Shown: in pieces, positions 49,138-59,024 of the stretch
How positions within the stretch are numbered: position 1 is the stretch's first letter
Layout of the letters: every line of letters begins with the position of its first letter
NCBI GenBank assembly: GCA_030272585.1
Contig: BSYQ01000004.1
Coordinates: 6,882,001-6,946,000, forward strand
Source: Bryopsis sp. KO-2023
Lineage: Eukaryota; Chlorophyta; Ulvophyceae; Bryopsidales; Bryopsidaceae
Reading direction: 5' to 3'
Length of the DNA: 64,000 nt
The notes under the pieces: model-generated
The model's input: only the letters and a program-made list of their open reading frames with translations
The model's database searches: none
Told to the model about the DNA's origin: nothing
Position numbers and translations under genes: made by a program

Positions 49138-52100
49138 ATGGAATTGACAAGCGAACGCCCTGTGAAGGGGTCAAGATACATTGAAAGGTGTGGGAAGGTA
49201 TTTTGAATATTAGAGAAAGAATAGAATAAAAATAGTATGGTTTTTAAATTGTTTTAAATGCTTTTTTTTCAGGTTTTACAACATGGCTCTACCGAGGCCT
49301 AAAACAGAAGAAACGAAGGCCTACTTGGAACGGAACAAGTACAAAAAGGGTGTAATGTTTATGTGGTATACGACAATTGCGTCTTTAGATCCGACGGTAG
49401 GTTTTTTTGTTTTTTTTTTATATAATAACAAAGTGTTGTTTAAATATTAGAAGATAAGGCAAAACGCAAACCTGGTAGAGCAAGGTTTTTTTCCCCAAAA
49501 AAATGGAGGTCAGGTAATGGGCCAGCAAAATGGAAGCTACCAATGAAAGCAACAAGGCCGAATTGGATAGGGGAAACTCGGATGTCAAGGATGGAGAGGA
49601 AGGTACCAAGAGATTGTTTGAAGATTTGGTCATTGCTAGGGAGCCTAAATAGATTTTAGCCAAGGGAAAAAAGCATGAAAACAGGGCTGGATATTTCCCC
49701 CACTTCAGATTGGTTTACATGATCTGATCTCGAAATCTCAGATGCGGTGGAATAAACGGACAGGGGCACGAAGCTTACTTTCAGGAGGTGAGTCTTGAAA
49801 ATAAACAAAGGATTCACATTAAAAAACTGTGGTCGCAAGATTGACAAAGACTCCCTCAGAAAAAAATCTGCAGCACCTTCAACCTTGAAAAAAAATATAT
49901 TGATATATGTCGACAGATTTTGATCTTTGTTTCTGCAGGATTTAATCAGGATGACATGCTGAACATGCCTTTTTTGAAACCTTCTTGGTGTGCAGGGATT
50001 TCGATTTTCTGGTGGTGGACCATGCTGCGGCGCCCTCAGAAAGTGCCATTCCGATCGTGCCATTCCGATCGAGCTCTGTGGTGCCTCAGATTTAGATGTA
50101 GGTTCAACCCCAAACCCCACTTTTCTTTACTTGCCTTTCTTGTATAAGTTTGGTTAAGTTTATTAATCAGTGGTATTGTTTGTTAAAACTGACTGTTGCT
50201 TTGAGTCAAGAATTGAGATTGAGACTTCTGGTTGGATTCATTAAAAAAAAATATAAATATAAATATAAAATATATATGTACATATATATGAAACCTCGTA
50301 TCCTTTTTGGAGCTAATCAGTACCTTGTATCGTTGCTGCAAACTGCATTCATGATTTTGACTGAGAATTTGTAGTGAACGTTTCAAATGTGTAGTGAACG
50401 TTTCTTTTAAAAAACTTCGTCAAGTTGAGTTTCACCAATGAGCTGGTGCCGACCGCTTCATTCATTAGATATGTTAAGAATCCATTGACCACCAATCCAT
50501 CTTGTGTATCCACTAGTAGCTTGATTCATCATTTTTTGCAGGTGATGTTTTCGTTGGAGACCGATGCTGCTGGGTACGTTGCCATCGTCTGGCCAGGAAC
50601 ACATGGCGTGATGATCGGAGCAGATGTTGTGATTGCCGTGCCTGGTGGAGAAGACGGTCCTGAAGTGGGGGGGGTATAAGTTGAGGTCGAAATCCATGGA
50701 AGGCATCCTTCCGAGCGATGCCATTGAAATCAGCGACGCTGCGATTTAAGAAAGAGTTGGAAAAACATTTGCCACTTTCAAAAGGTGTGCGATCAGAGGA
50801 GGGGAAATGGGGGGGGGATCCTGAAAGCCCCACCAACTTTCCATTTGTTTGTTTTAATAATTGAAACATCTCTCGGTTTGTTTGTTTTAGTCATTGAAAT
50901 GTGGTATACATTAACATCCATGTCGCCTGCCCACTTTTCTCGTATTCTTTTGTTATTTTAACCCCCCTCCCCTTTTCCAAATTGCCCAGGATGCTCAAAC
51001 AGCAGAAGAAAGCTGCTTTTCGACGACCAGGAGGTCTGTGGTCTGTGTCATGAGGAGGCAAGATGTTTCGTACTCTGCATTTCCACCATGGAGATGGTGG
51101 TTGCTGACGTATCCAGCAAGAAGGAGGATTTGAGGACACAGTTGATCTCTGCTAAAAACAGGGCGCACACAACTTTGGAGTTCGCTGAAACTGGAGAGGA
51201 GCAAGAAAAATGCAGCCACTGCTGTTGTGGCTGCTCTCCGCAGTGGTTGTGACATAAATGAGCAACATACTCAAGATGCAGCAGCTTGATCTGAGGCAAA
51301 AACTGGCTGAGGTTTAGGGGGATAGGGAAGAAGGGAGGATAACTCTTGAGGAAAAAAGTAGTGGAATGAAGCTGAGCTAAGACATCACATACGAGGGACT
51401 AGAGCGAAAAGGAAAAAATGGCTGAGAAATTGGAAGCTCTGCAATTTGATATTCCCAAACCGATGACCAACATCAAATCAAAAGTCAGCAACTCATCCTG
51501 AGTGTCCTATCGAAACTTAGAGGCACGGGGAGAGTGGCCCCTGAGCGGCCTCAGAGCGACTGCTAACGTATCTCACAAATGCAGTAGTCATCTGACCTCG
51601 GAATATACTGTGGAATATCCAGAATCTATATGCGGGCAGCAACTGCAGAACCACCCAAACAACATTGAATTTGATAGTGTGGAATCAATGGGTCAGTTTA
51701 GTAGACTCCTTATCCCGGATAGGGTGTCTAAGTCCTATTTAGTTGAATATTGTTATGTTGAACTAACTGTAGTTTATTTTGGGGGATGAAGATCTTCGCA
51801 ATCTTCTCTTTTTTGGAAAACTTAATTCTTAAAATACATCATGTGTTATTTCAGGTGATCACGAGAGCATATGGAGTGTGTGTTCCGATCGATGATCGAG
51901 TGAAGACGGTGTGTGATCTTTTGTGCAAGCACCTATTGAATCGGGGCAATGAGAGAGTAAAAGCAAAAATGTCAACGAACGAGTCGTATATCAGAAGGCA
52001 ACTCAGATTCTTGGTGAGTTATTGATTGAAAAAATATCACAAGTATTACGAACTTCTTCTTCTTCAAAAGAATATATATATGCAAATTTCTTTAGTCTTT

Positions 52101-52359
52101 TATAAATTTCTGTGGGTCTATCTAGGAATGGTTTGAATTAGAAGACCAGAAATATTTAAGGAGCTACTATAATGGCGAAGAACAATTATTGGTTACCGAA
52201 GAAGCCGTTAGGTCGTTCCTAGAGGAGGTCAGAGCTGACATTGAGGGAGAGGAAAAAATAGAAAAAAAAGGGAAGGTGGATCTGGAAACCGTCGAAGAAA
52301 ATTTGTCAAGCGTCCTCGAAGCAACAGAGGATGGTCCATTACATCGTCGTGGACAGAGA
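49138..52359 (+). CDS. gene with Crypton-like core-binding segment, cut off by hAT element
   Basis: Exons 49138-49187 and 49273-49396 are phase-consistent (MELTSERPVKGSRYIER, then PRPKTEETKAYLERNKYKKG). Exons 51855-52013 and 52126-52359 are also mutually consistent. The latter encode TNESYIRRQLRFLEWFELED then LLVTEEAVRSFLEEVRADIE, the pattern (Y..x..L..F..W … V....V..FL) of the N-terminal DNA-binding region of Crypton-type tyrosine recombinases. The link between the two pairs, across 2.4 kb of decayed sequence, is my inference. The last exon reads through GPLHRRGQR into a TAG that is the start of the hAT terminal repeat, so the gene was probably cut by the insertion. The same exon pair recurs at 58780-58879 and 61593-61722 with the intron at the same place (LRFL|EW versus LMYL|DW). 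No catalytic domain is visible in this copy. Confidence 0.45.
50542..50760 (+). pseudogene. DOMON-like exon with G-run frameshift
   Basis: After a CAG acceptor at 50541 the frame gives MFSLETDAAGYVAIVWPGTH then GVMIGADVVIAVPGGEDGPE. This resembles the core of a DOMON domain (a haem- or sugar-binding beta-sandwich), with the GYVAI and M.GADVVI motifs. Right after it lies a run of eight G (50667-50674), beyond which the sensible reading continues in another frame (MEGILPSDAIEISDAAI, stop). No partner exons were found. It may be a relic inserted within the surrounding gene. Confidence 0.4.
50990..51790 (+). other. decayed coil-like coding remnant
   Basis: The plus strand shows helix-like pieces (SSKKEDLRTQLISAKNRAHT; NILKMQQLDLRQKLAEV; DREEGRITLEEKSSG) separated by stops and frame changes. 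This suggests an old coiled-coil coding sequence no longer intact. Origin unknown. Confidence 0.25.
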
Positions 52360-52379
52360 TAGGACTTGGGCCGATTTTT

Positions 52380-52712
52380 TGGTCCGGCTCCGGTCCGGTC
52401 CGGTTACGGTCGGGTTACGGTCACCGTACTACGGCCGTAACTCCGTACCGTAACCGGACTTGTTTACTCCGGTTACGGTCCGGCTGATTTACGGTTGGTT
52501 ACGGTCCTGGTTACGGTGGTTTTTTATGGTTTACGGTTTTACGGGTTACGGTGTTACGGTCAGAATTTACGGTGGTCCGGTGGGTCAATTACGGTGTTAC
52601 GGTCAGTCTTTTACGGTTGTTTTTACGGTCCGTAGTGCACCGTAGTTGCCAAAGTACGGTACGGGATGTACGGAGTCATTACGGGTCACTACGGTTGCTA
52701 CGGTCACACCTG
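52380..52712. repeat. left subterminal TTACGG array of the hAT element
   Basis: Dozens of TTACGG/CCGTAA hexamers and close variants in irregular spacing and both orientations, mirrored by the right subterminal region. Probable transposase-binding sites. Confidence 0.85.
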
Positions 52713-52744
52713 ATACAGGGAGAAACATCCACAGAGTGGTTGTA

Positions 52745-53420
52745 AAACCATTTATATTTGTTCCCACCCAGCCCAACATCCCACAGAGTCCCAACAGGTC
52801 ATGAACCCACAGAGTCACAACCATTAACTCAAATGATCCCACCCATCAACCCACAGAATCCCAACTGTTTATCAACCCACAGTATCCCAACAGCCCATCA
52901 ACCCACATAATCCCAACAGCCCATAAACCCACAGAGTCCCAACAGCCCAAAAACCCACAGAGTCCCAACAGGTCATGAACCCACAGAGTCACAACCATTA
53001 ACTCACATGATCCCACCCATCAACCCACAGAATCCCAACAGCCCATCAACCCACAGTATCCCAACAGCCCATCAACCCACATAATCCCAACAGCCCATCA
53101 ACCCACAGAGTCACAACCATTAACTCACATGATCCCACCCATCAACCCACAGAATCCCAACTGTTTATAAACCCACAGTATCCCAACAGCCCATCAACCC
53201 ACATAATCCCAACAGCCCATCAACCCACAGAGTCACAACCATTAACTCACATGATCCCACCCATCAACCCACAGAATCCCAACTGTTTATAAACCCACAG
53301 TATCCCAACAGCCCATCAACCCACATAATCCCAACAGCCCATCAACCCACAGAGTCCCAACAGCCCAAAAACCCACAGAGTCCCAACAGCCCATCAACCC
53401 ACAGAGTCACAACCATTAAC
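52745..53420. repeat. minisatellite inside the hAT element
   Basis: Tandem units of about 22-27 bases built on CCCACAGAGTCCCAACAGCC with variants, also organised into higher-order blocks of about 120 bases. Lies between the left subterminal array and the transposase stop. No open frame. Confidence 0.85.
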
Positions 53421-53455
53421 ATCCCATCGGATGATTCATTTTGATTCTATTTTTT

Positions 53456-53540
53456 TTTTGGTTTTCCCCCCCCCTTCCCCCCCCTTCCCCCCCCTTCCCC
53501 CCCCTCCCCCCTTTCCCCATTGAATCACCCCCCCCCTCCA
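53456..53540. repeat. C-rich mononucleotide-like tract
   Basis: Repeated TTCCCCCCCC units immediately before the transposase stop codon, in what would be its 3' UTR. Confidence 0.8.
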
Positions 53541-53541
53541 A

Positions 53542-56500
53542 TCAACCCCGCTCTTCACACCAGCCCGATAAAAGTGAAAGCTCGGTGATGTGATCATCGG
53601 ATAACCGTGACCTTCTAGAACGCACTATGTGTCCCAGTTTTGAGAACGCACGCTCACTAGCAGCTGAGCTGCTTGGGACAGCAAGATACCGACGAGCCAA
53701 CTCACTGACTATCGGAAGTCGACTTTTATTTTCCCGCCACCACACCAGGGGTTCACTACACTTGCCCATATTCTGTCTCTCACCCAGAAATCTGTCTATT
53801 TCATGCAAAGCCAAGGTCCTGTCACCCCCACCACCACCGTCATCGCTGTCATCGCTGCACAAGACTGTGCTTATGTTCCCTTTTCTTTTTTTGGTTTGTG
53901 TGGCTTGGACGGTGATCTCCCCCTTCTCGATCAGATCACGTGCATGATCCGAAAGCAGTATCCTTAGGTGCCTCAGCATGGAGGACTTGTGGAAGAGGAG
54001 TCTCTCAGGGCCAAACCGGAGCATCCCCTGGGGAGCAGGAAAATCAGCTTGGTTGTCGGGCAGCAGTTGCAAAAACAGGTACGCTTCTTGGAGGGATCGC
54101 CACCGCACTGACACATCCATAAGAGCGCACAACATCCAGGCCAGCCCGAGCTGCGGGTCGCTCCATTCCTTCTCCAGCTTGTCCACCATGGCATACACAA
54201 TTGGCGACAGCGCCTGGATGTTCGGTGGGGGGGATCTCCCCTCCTTCACGGCCTCCACATTTGTTCTGATCCAGTCTTTCCAAAAACTGTGGATCCTCGC
54301 GAACGTCAGGACCACCCTCCCGCTTGTCACTGTTTTCGATGCCTCCAATCTAAAACAAGACATCACATTGAATGAATACTTGATAAATAACGGGCTGCAG
54401 TTCAGTTTGTTATTCCCTGTTTTTTCTTTTGTCGTTTTGTTCACACTACTTGAAAAATCATACATCTTCTCAATAATCAAGTTTTTTGTTTGTTTTTTTT
54501 TCTGCAATGTTGTACTTACAGGTGTGTGGCATCCCTCGCAATTTTCAGCAACTCCAACAGGCTCTCCAGCAGCGTCCACTGCCGTGGTGTTATTTCACGG
54601 TGCTCATCCCCCTCCCCATGTTGCTCAGCTAGCAATCGATCGATTGCTGGCCTGAGCCTCACGGCTCTCTGGAGCATGATGAAGGTGCTGTTCCACCGTG
54701 TGCTCACGATCGTGGGGAGTTGCAGCACCCTAGGTTTTCTTGGTGGGGGTGCCGGCTGCGATGATGGTGCACCAGACTGTTGCGAAGGGCCACCAGCCTG
54801 TTGAGAAGGGCCAACCACTTCCACATCCATGGTCTCTGCCGTGCCCTCTCCCTGCAGATCACACAACACTTGTCACCTCACAGACATGCATTGAAATCGA
54901 TTGGAACACAACATGTCAATGATAGTGAAAATTTGTTCGACCGTAAAAAACCGTAAAAAACCGTAAAACACCGTAAACACCGTAAACACCGTAAAAAAAC
55001 CGTAAAAAACCGTAAAAAACCGTAAAAAACCGTAAAAAACCCGTAAAACACCCGTAAAACACCCGTAAAACACCCGTAAAAAACCGTAAAAAACCGGAAA
55101 AAACCGGAAAAAACCGGAAAAAACCGGAACCGGACCAAAATTTTGGAAAAAAAAATACAACTCAATAATCACCTGTGATGTCAGATCTTCCACAGCAGCA
55201 GCAGCAGCAGCAGCAGCTGCAGCAATATCATCAAGATCCTGACTGGTGGGACCCTGCAGCCAAACAACACCCAAAACAAGCCATTTAGATGTCAGAAAAA
55301 ATTCAACTTATAACAAGAAGCAAGCAGCAACACAGAAAAAGGGAAGTGAATGGAAGCAACAGAAAATAAAGGAGAGTTTATCCACCTGTGGCGCCATATC
55401 CTGTGCATCCTCCAGCGAGTCCTCGCTTTCCTCCTCCCCGAGGTCCGCCGGCATGTGCTCCACCTCCCCCCCCTCCCCCCCTTCCCCCCTTTCCCACATC
55501 TCTACCTGAGCCTGACTGAACTTAGTTTTAAAAGTAGAGGAGCGCCGTACATGGGCTGCTACCCCTTTCAACACATCTATTGCCTCTAGTAGTAAGGCCG
55601 TGTGTTTATTGACCCTCCCAATAACGCCTATATGCCCTAAGCCCAGCTGCACCACATTGTGGAGCATGTGCAAGGAGCACCTGAGCCAGTCAAATTCTAA
55701 TTCTTCTTGAAGGGCCTTCCTAATATTCGATCCACAATCTGAAATTATGGTCGGCCTCAATTCTCCTAACTGAGCTGACCCCCCAAAGTACCCCTGAAGC
55801 AGTTTTGGAATTTCCACCGAAAGAACCTCTGCGGTTATGCTTGTATACTCTAACCTATGCGATCCTAATGTCCTAGTCTGCAAAACCCACTCTGTATCTA
55901 CCCAGCTGCATGTGAATGTTATATATTCACATGAAGTCCTACTCTTCCACAGGTCGGTCGTAAAAGCGGTTACCTTCCATGGGACGGACCTCGTCAACCT
56001 TTCCATCTCGCTCTTGTAGACAGAACTGATCTCGCGCTTTATGGTTTTGGGATCCACTTTTGGGCATTTGGGTTCAAGCACCCTGGCGAACTCGAGGAAG
56101 GCTGGAGTGCATGGAGTCCCAAAAGGAAGGGAGTCCCTCGCCACCCACTTTGCCGCTTCCCTGACGAACCTCTTGTATCCGGCACTGCCGGCTTGGTAGC
56201 GCACATTCTGTACATCACACATGCACATCAGCACCACATGCAGTCCCCCAAAATTCAGGCTGGAAATTCCAGCATCCAGCAACACAACAACACATGCAGT
56301 CCCCCAAAATTCAGGCTGGAAATTCCAGCATCCAGCAACACAACAACACATGCCGTCCCCCAAAAATCAGGCTGGAAATTCCAGCATCCAGCAACACAAC
56401 AACACATGCATTAACATCACAAGCAATCACAAACCTACCCGGTGTAGAGACTTGGATATCAGCGTCTCGGATGGGTCCTCGCTTGACTTCCCCCCCTTTC

Positions 56501-56976
56501 CTGGCTTCAAATGGCCTGCTGCTGCCATTTTCGACGTCCATTCTTCTAATGGGAAGTCCTTCCCATCCTTCGCAGCATCATCGATCCACCCCTTGGCAGT
56601 GGTGAGGACATCATGGTCTTTCACACCATGCCTCCCAGAGCAGTGGGACTTGATGCCACTGTAGGACCCCTTGGCTGCAGACATCCACACCAAAATAAAA
56701 AACTACTCCAGAAATATTAACCCAGAAAAAGAAAAAAAAAAAAAATACAAAATACTTACACCAAGAGCACATGTGTCCGCACAGCAAACACTTCAGCTTG
56801 ACCAGCCTGTCCTCTTTTTTCTTCCCCTTTTCTCCTTTTACATAGGCCTCCCACGAGCCGTCGTCGAGCTGCACCACCAGGGTCGCCAGCGGTGCGTAGT
56901 CGACAGGACGCAACCCCGCATCCTTTCTGACCTCGCCCATCAACTGAACATCCGACGTCGCCGACATACTGAACAC
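53542..56976 (-). CDS. hAT transposase with BED zinc finger, intact, six exons
   Basis: Cut-and-paste transposase acting in the nucleus. Exons 56976-56760, 56674-56439, 56207-55386, 55253-55173, 54851-54520 and 54349-53542 sum to 2496 nt, an unbroken 831-aa frame with GT-AG introns. N-terminus: BED-type finger split by intron 1 (KLKCLLCGHMC, then SHCSGRHG). Catalytic RNase-H-like domain: WKVTAFTTDLWKSRTSCEYI (first Asp), PTIISDCGSNIRKAL (second Asp), and the DWLRCSLHMLHNVVQ C..H motif. Then TIVSTRWNSTFIMLQRA, and the C-terminal hAT dimerisation block ending VWWRENKSRLPIVSELARRY, PSSSAASERAFSKLGHIVRS, RLSDDHITELSLLSGW. Exon 4 carries a CAG repeat giving a run of nine Ala. A second in-frame ATG at 56967 is equally possible as the start. 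Confidence 0.93.
54940..55135. repeat. CCGTAAAA minisatellite in a transposase intron
   Basis: About 20 tandem copies of CCGTAAAAAA-like units, drifting to CCGGAAAAAA at the far end. The core CCGTAA is the same hexamer that fills both subterminal arrays of the element. Confidence 0.88.
56241..56408. repeat. 56-base tandem repeat, three copies, in a transposase intron
   Basis: Three near-identical 56-base units beginning CAGTCCCCCAAAATTC at 56241, 56297 and 56353, lying in the intron between transposase exons 2 and 3 (56208-56438). Confidence 0.88.
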
Positions 56977-57059
56977 ACTCCGGAAAAAAACGAAAACACA
57001 CCGCGAGACAGTAGAAAACCAAAGGAGAAACTAGCGATGGGAGAGTGGCTAGGTTATAA

Positions 57060-57417
57060 GGGAGGTTGCGTACGACGGGACAACTTCCCACCGTAACTCC
57101 TCTTTACGGTGGAACGGACTCCGGTTTGCGGTTTACGGTGTTACGGTCACGTGATTACGGCGCTACGGTGGATGATTTACGGTGCTACGGTTGTTGATTT
57201 ACGGTGAGTTTACGGCATGCTCCGGTGTACGGTGATAACCGAACCGTAAATCCGTCATTTCATGCTCCGGACCGCCGTAATGACGCCGTAGTACTACGGA
57301 TAACATTTACGGTGGTCCGGTTCCGAGCACGAAAACCACTCCGGTCCGGACCGGAGTGACCGTAACCGTAAGTGACCGGAGTGAGGTTACGGTACGGTTT
57401 ACGGTACCGTAACCGTA
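57060..57417. repeat. right subterminal TTACGG array of the hAT element
   Basis: Counterpart of the left array, with the same hexamers in both orientations, running up to the right terminal repeat. Confidence 0.85.
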
Positions 57418-57431
57418 AAGTCCTACCACTG

Positions 57432-57603
57432 CTCAAGACAACTTACGTAACGAACTCTGAAAAAGACCTCACCCGCCGACCCTGTGAGTTCGAGCAAGGA
57501 AATGGGCGACGTCCAAAATCTAAGTTTCACCAGTCACTCGCAAGACTCGTCGAGTGACGCCAGTCACTCGCAAGAGTCGTCGATTGACGATGATGGTGTC
57601 CTG
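57432..57603 (+). other. possible continuation of the exon broken by the hAT element
   Basis: GC-richer, codon-like sequence directly right of the hAT end. One frame gives SSSKEMGDVQNLSFTSHSQD and a short internal repeat (SHSQDSSSDASHSQESS) followed by acidic residues. It could be the other half of the exon ending at 52359, but the frame across the element cannot be proven. Confidence 0.3.
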
Positions 57604-57990
57604 GGTGGGAACTCATTTTATACTAAAAATAAGAATACAAATAAACATACAAAAATAAAAAACTAAAAATATAAACACATCAAAGAAAAAACAATTTAAA
57701 AGAATATGGGGGCCACTGATTTTATCACTGATTTTCACAGTTGGTGGGAACTCATTTGATACTTCAAATGCACTAAAAATAAAAATAGAAATAAACATAT
57801 AAAAATTTAAAACTAAAAATATGGGGGCCACTGATTTTATCACTGATTTTCACAGTGGGTGGGAAATCATTTGATACTTCAAATGCACTGAAAATAAAAA
57901 TAAAAATAAACACATCAAATTAAAAACAATTTAAAAAAATATGGGGGCCACTGATTTTATCACTGATTTTCACAGTTGGTAGGAACTCAA
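57604..57990. repeat. three tandem units of 115-139 bases
   Basis: Units start GGTGGGAACTCATT at 57604, 57743 and 57858, with a partial fourth at 57978. Each ends with GGGGGCCACTGATTTTATCA. The A/T-rich middles vary in length. Confidence 0.85.
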
Positions 57991-58779
57991 TTGATACTCA
58001 CTGGAGAAAAGTCACGACCGTCCACATGCCGTTCGAAAACAAGTTGGCAACCCACTTTTACACAGTAGATTCAAACACAAGGAAATTTAAGCATTAAAAA
58101 GAATAAGAAACAAATACAAATAAGGCCCACTGATTTGCCAAGAATGTCCCACGAATCGAACGTGGTTGCACCAGAAACATTCGTCGATTCATTAAAAAAA
58201 AAATCAAAATTAAAATTTTCTGGTTGTGTTTGATCAGAATCTGCAGCCACCCTTTTCCGCAACCTCCAAACCAACGCCTCGTCGGGGAATTGGGTGGAGG
58301 TTGCGAAGACGCTCGGGGTGGAGAATGTTCGCAACCCAACGGGGATCAGCCCCGGGATGTGAGGCCAAGAAAAAAAAAAAAACAGCGTTGCAACAATGAG
58401 AATTCTGTCCTTTTAAGAAAAACACACGTTCGAAAAATATTTCTTCACTTGTTTTATTTATCTTGATGATGTATGTTTCTTGGAAGTTGTTTTAATATAT
58501 TGGCTCACTGAATTTGGAAAAAAAAAAAGACAAAGACAGCCTTACAATTTATAACTTATATAAAAAAAATTCTTTATTTCTTAGATTTCTTTTTATAAAA
58601 ATGTGTTTTTTTCCTTATTTTTTGGTAATCATTTATAGTTTAGTTTTACTTTTTTTACTGACAGCAAATCATGTTTTCATTACCCACCTGATTTTTGCGT
58701 ACACCTTTTTTTACTTTTTTTACCGACAGCAAATCATGTTTTCATTACCCACCTGATTTTTGCGTACACCTTTCTTCAG
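57991..58779. other. no firm gene
   Basis: Intergenic or intronic sequence leading into the second Crypton-like gene. The duplication listed next lies at its right end. A minus-strand frame near 58234-58425 is unrecognised. Confidence 0.4.
58644..58772. repeat. 65-base tandem duplication at an intron 3' end
   Basis: Two nearly identical 65-base units, each containing GACAGCAAATCATG. The second unit contains the pyrimidine tract of the acceptor at 58779, so the duplication has copied part of a splice region. Confidence 0.8.
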
Positions 58780-58945
58780 GGTCACTGCCTGCCAAAGCAG
58801 GCAGAATGCCTTGGAGGACCTCCGTGACATGAACGCCAACACGGGATTAAGCTATTTTCGCCGGCAGCTCATGTATCTGGTAAAAAAAAAAACATCCAAC
58901 ACTTTATACCTATTTTGTTATATATTTATCTCTTTTGTTGTATAT

Positions 58946-59024
<79 letters not shown>

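Larger units (their letters stand above)
52354..57431 (-). mobile_element. hAT DNA transposon, apparently autonomous
   Basis: About 5.08 kb. Imperfect 14-base terminal inverted repeats: CAGAGATAGGACTT on the left (52354-52367) and CAGTGGTAGGACTT read inward from the right end (57431-57418), with a shared TAGGACTT core. Both ends are followed inward by ~330 bases densely packed with TTACGG motifs in both orientations, as expected for subterminal transposase-binding repeats. The minus strand encodes the intact transposase listed next. No matching 8-base target duplication was found (GTCGTGGA left, CTCAAGAC right). Confidence 0.9.

Noticed and set aside
52745-53420. Regular repeats resembling a CRISPR array
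   Set aside because: Units are tandem without unique spacers and lie inside a eukaryotic hAT element; this is a minisatellite.
53978-54655. 225-codon plus-strand ORF
   Set aside because: Antisense to the well-supported hAT transposase exons.
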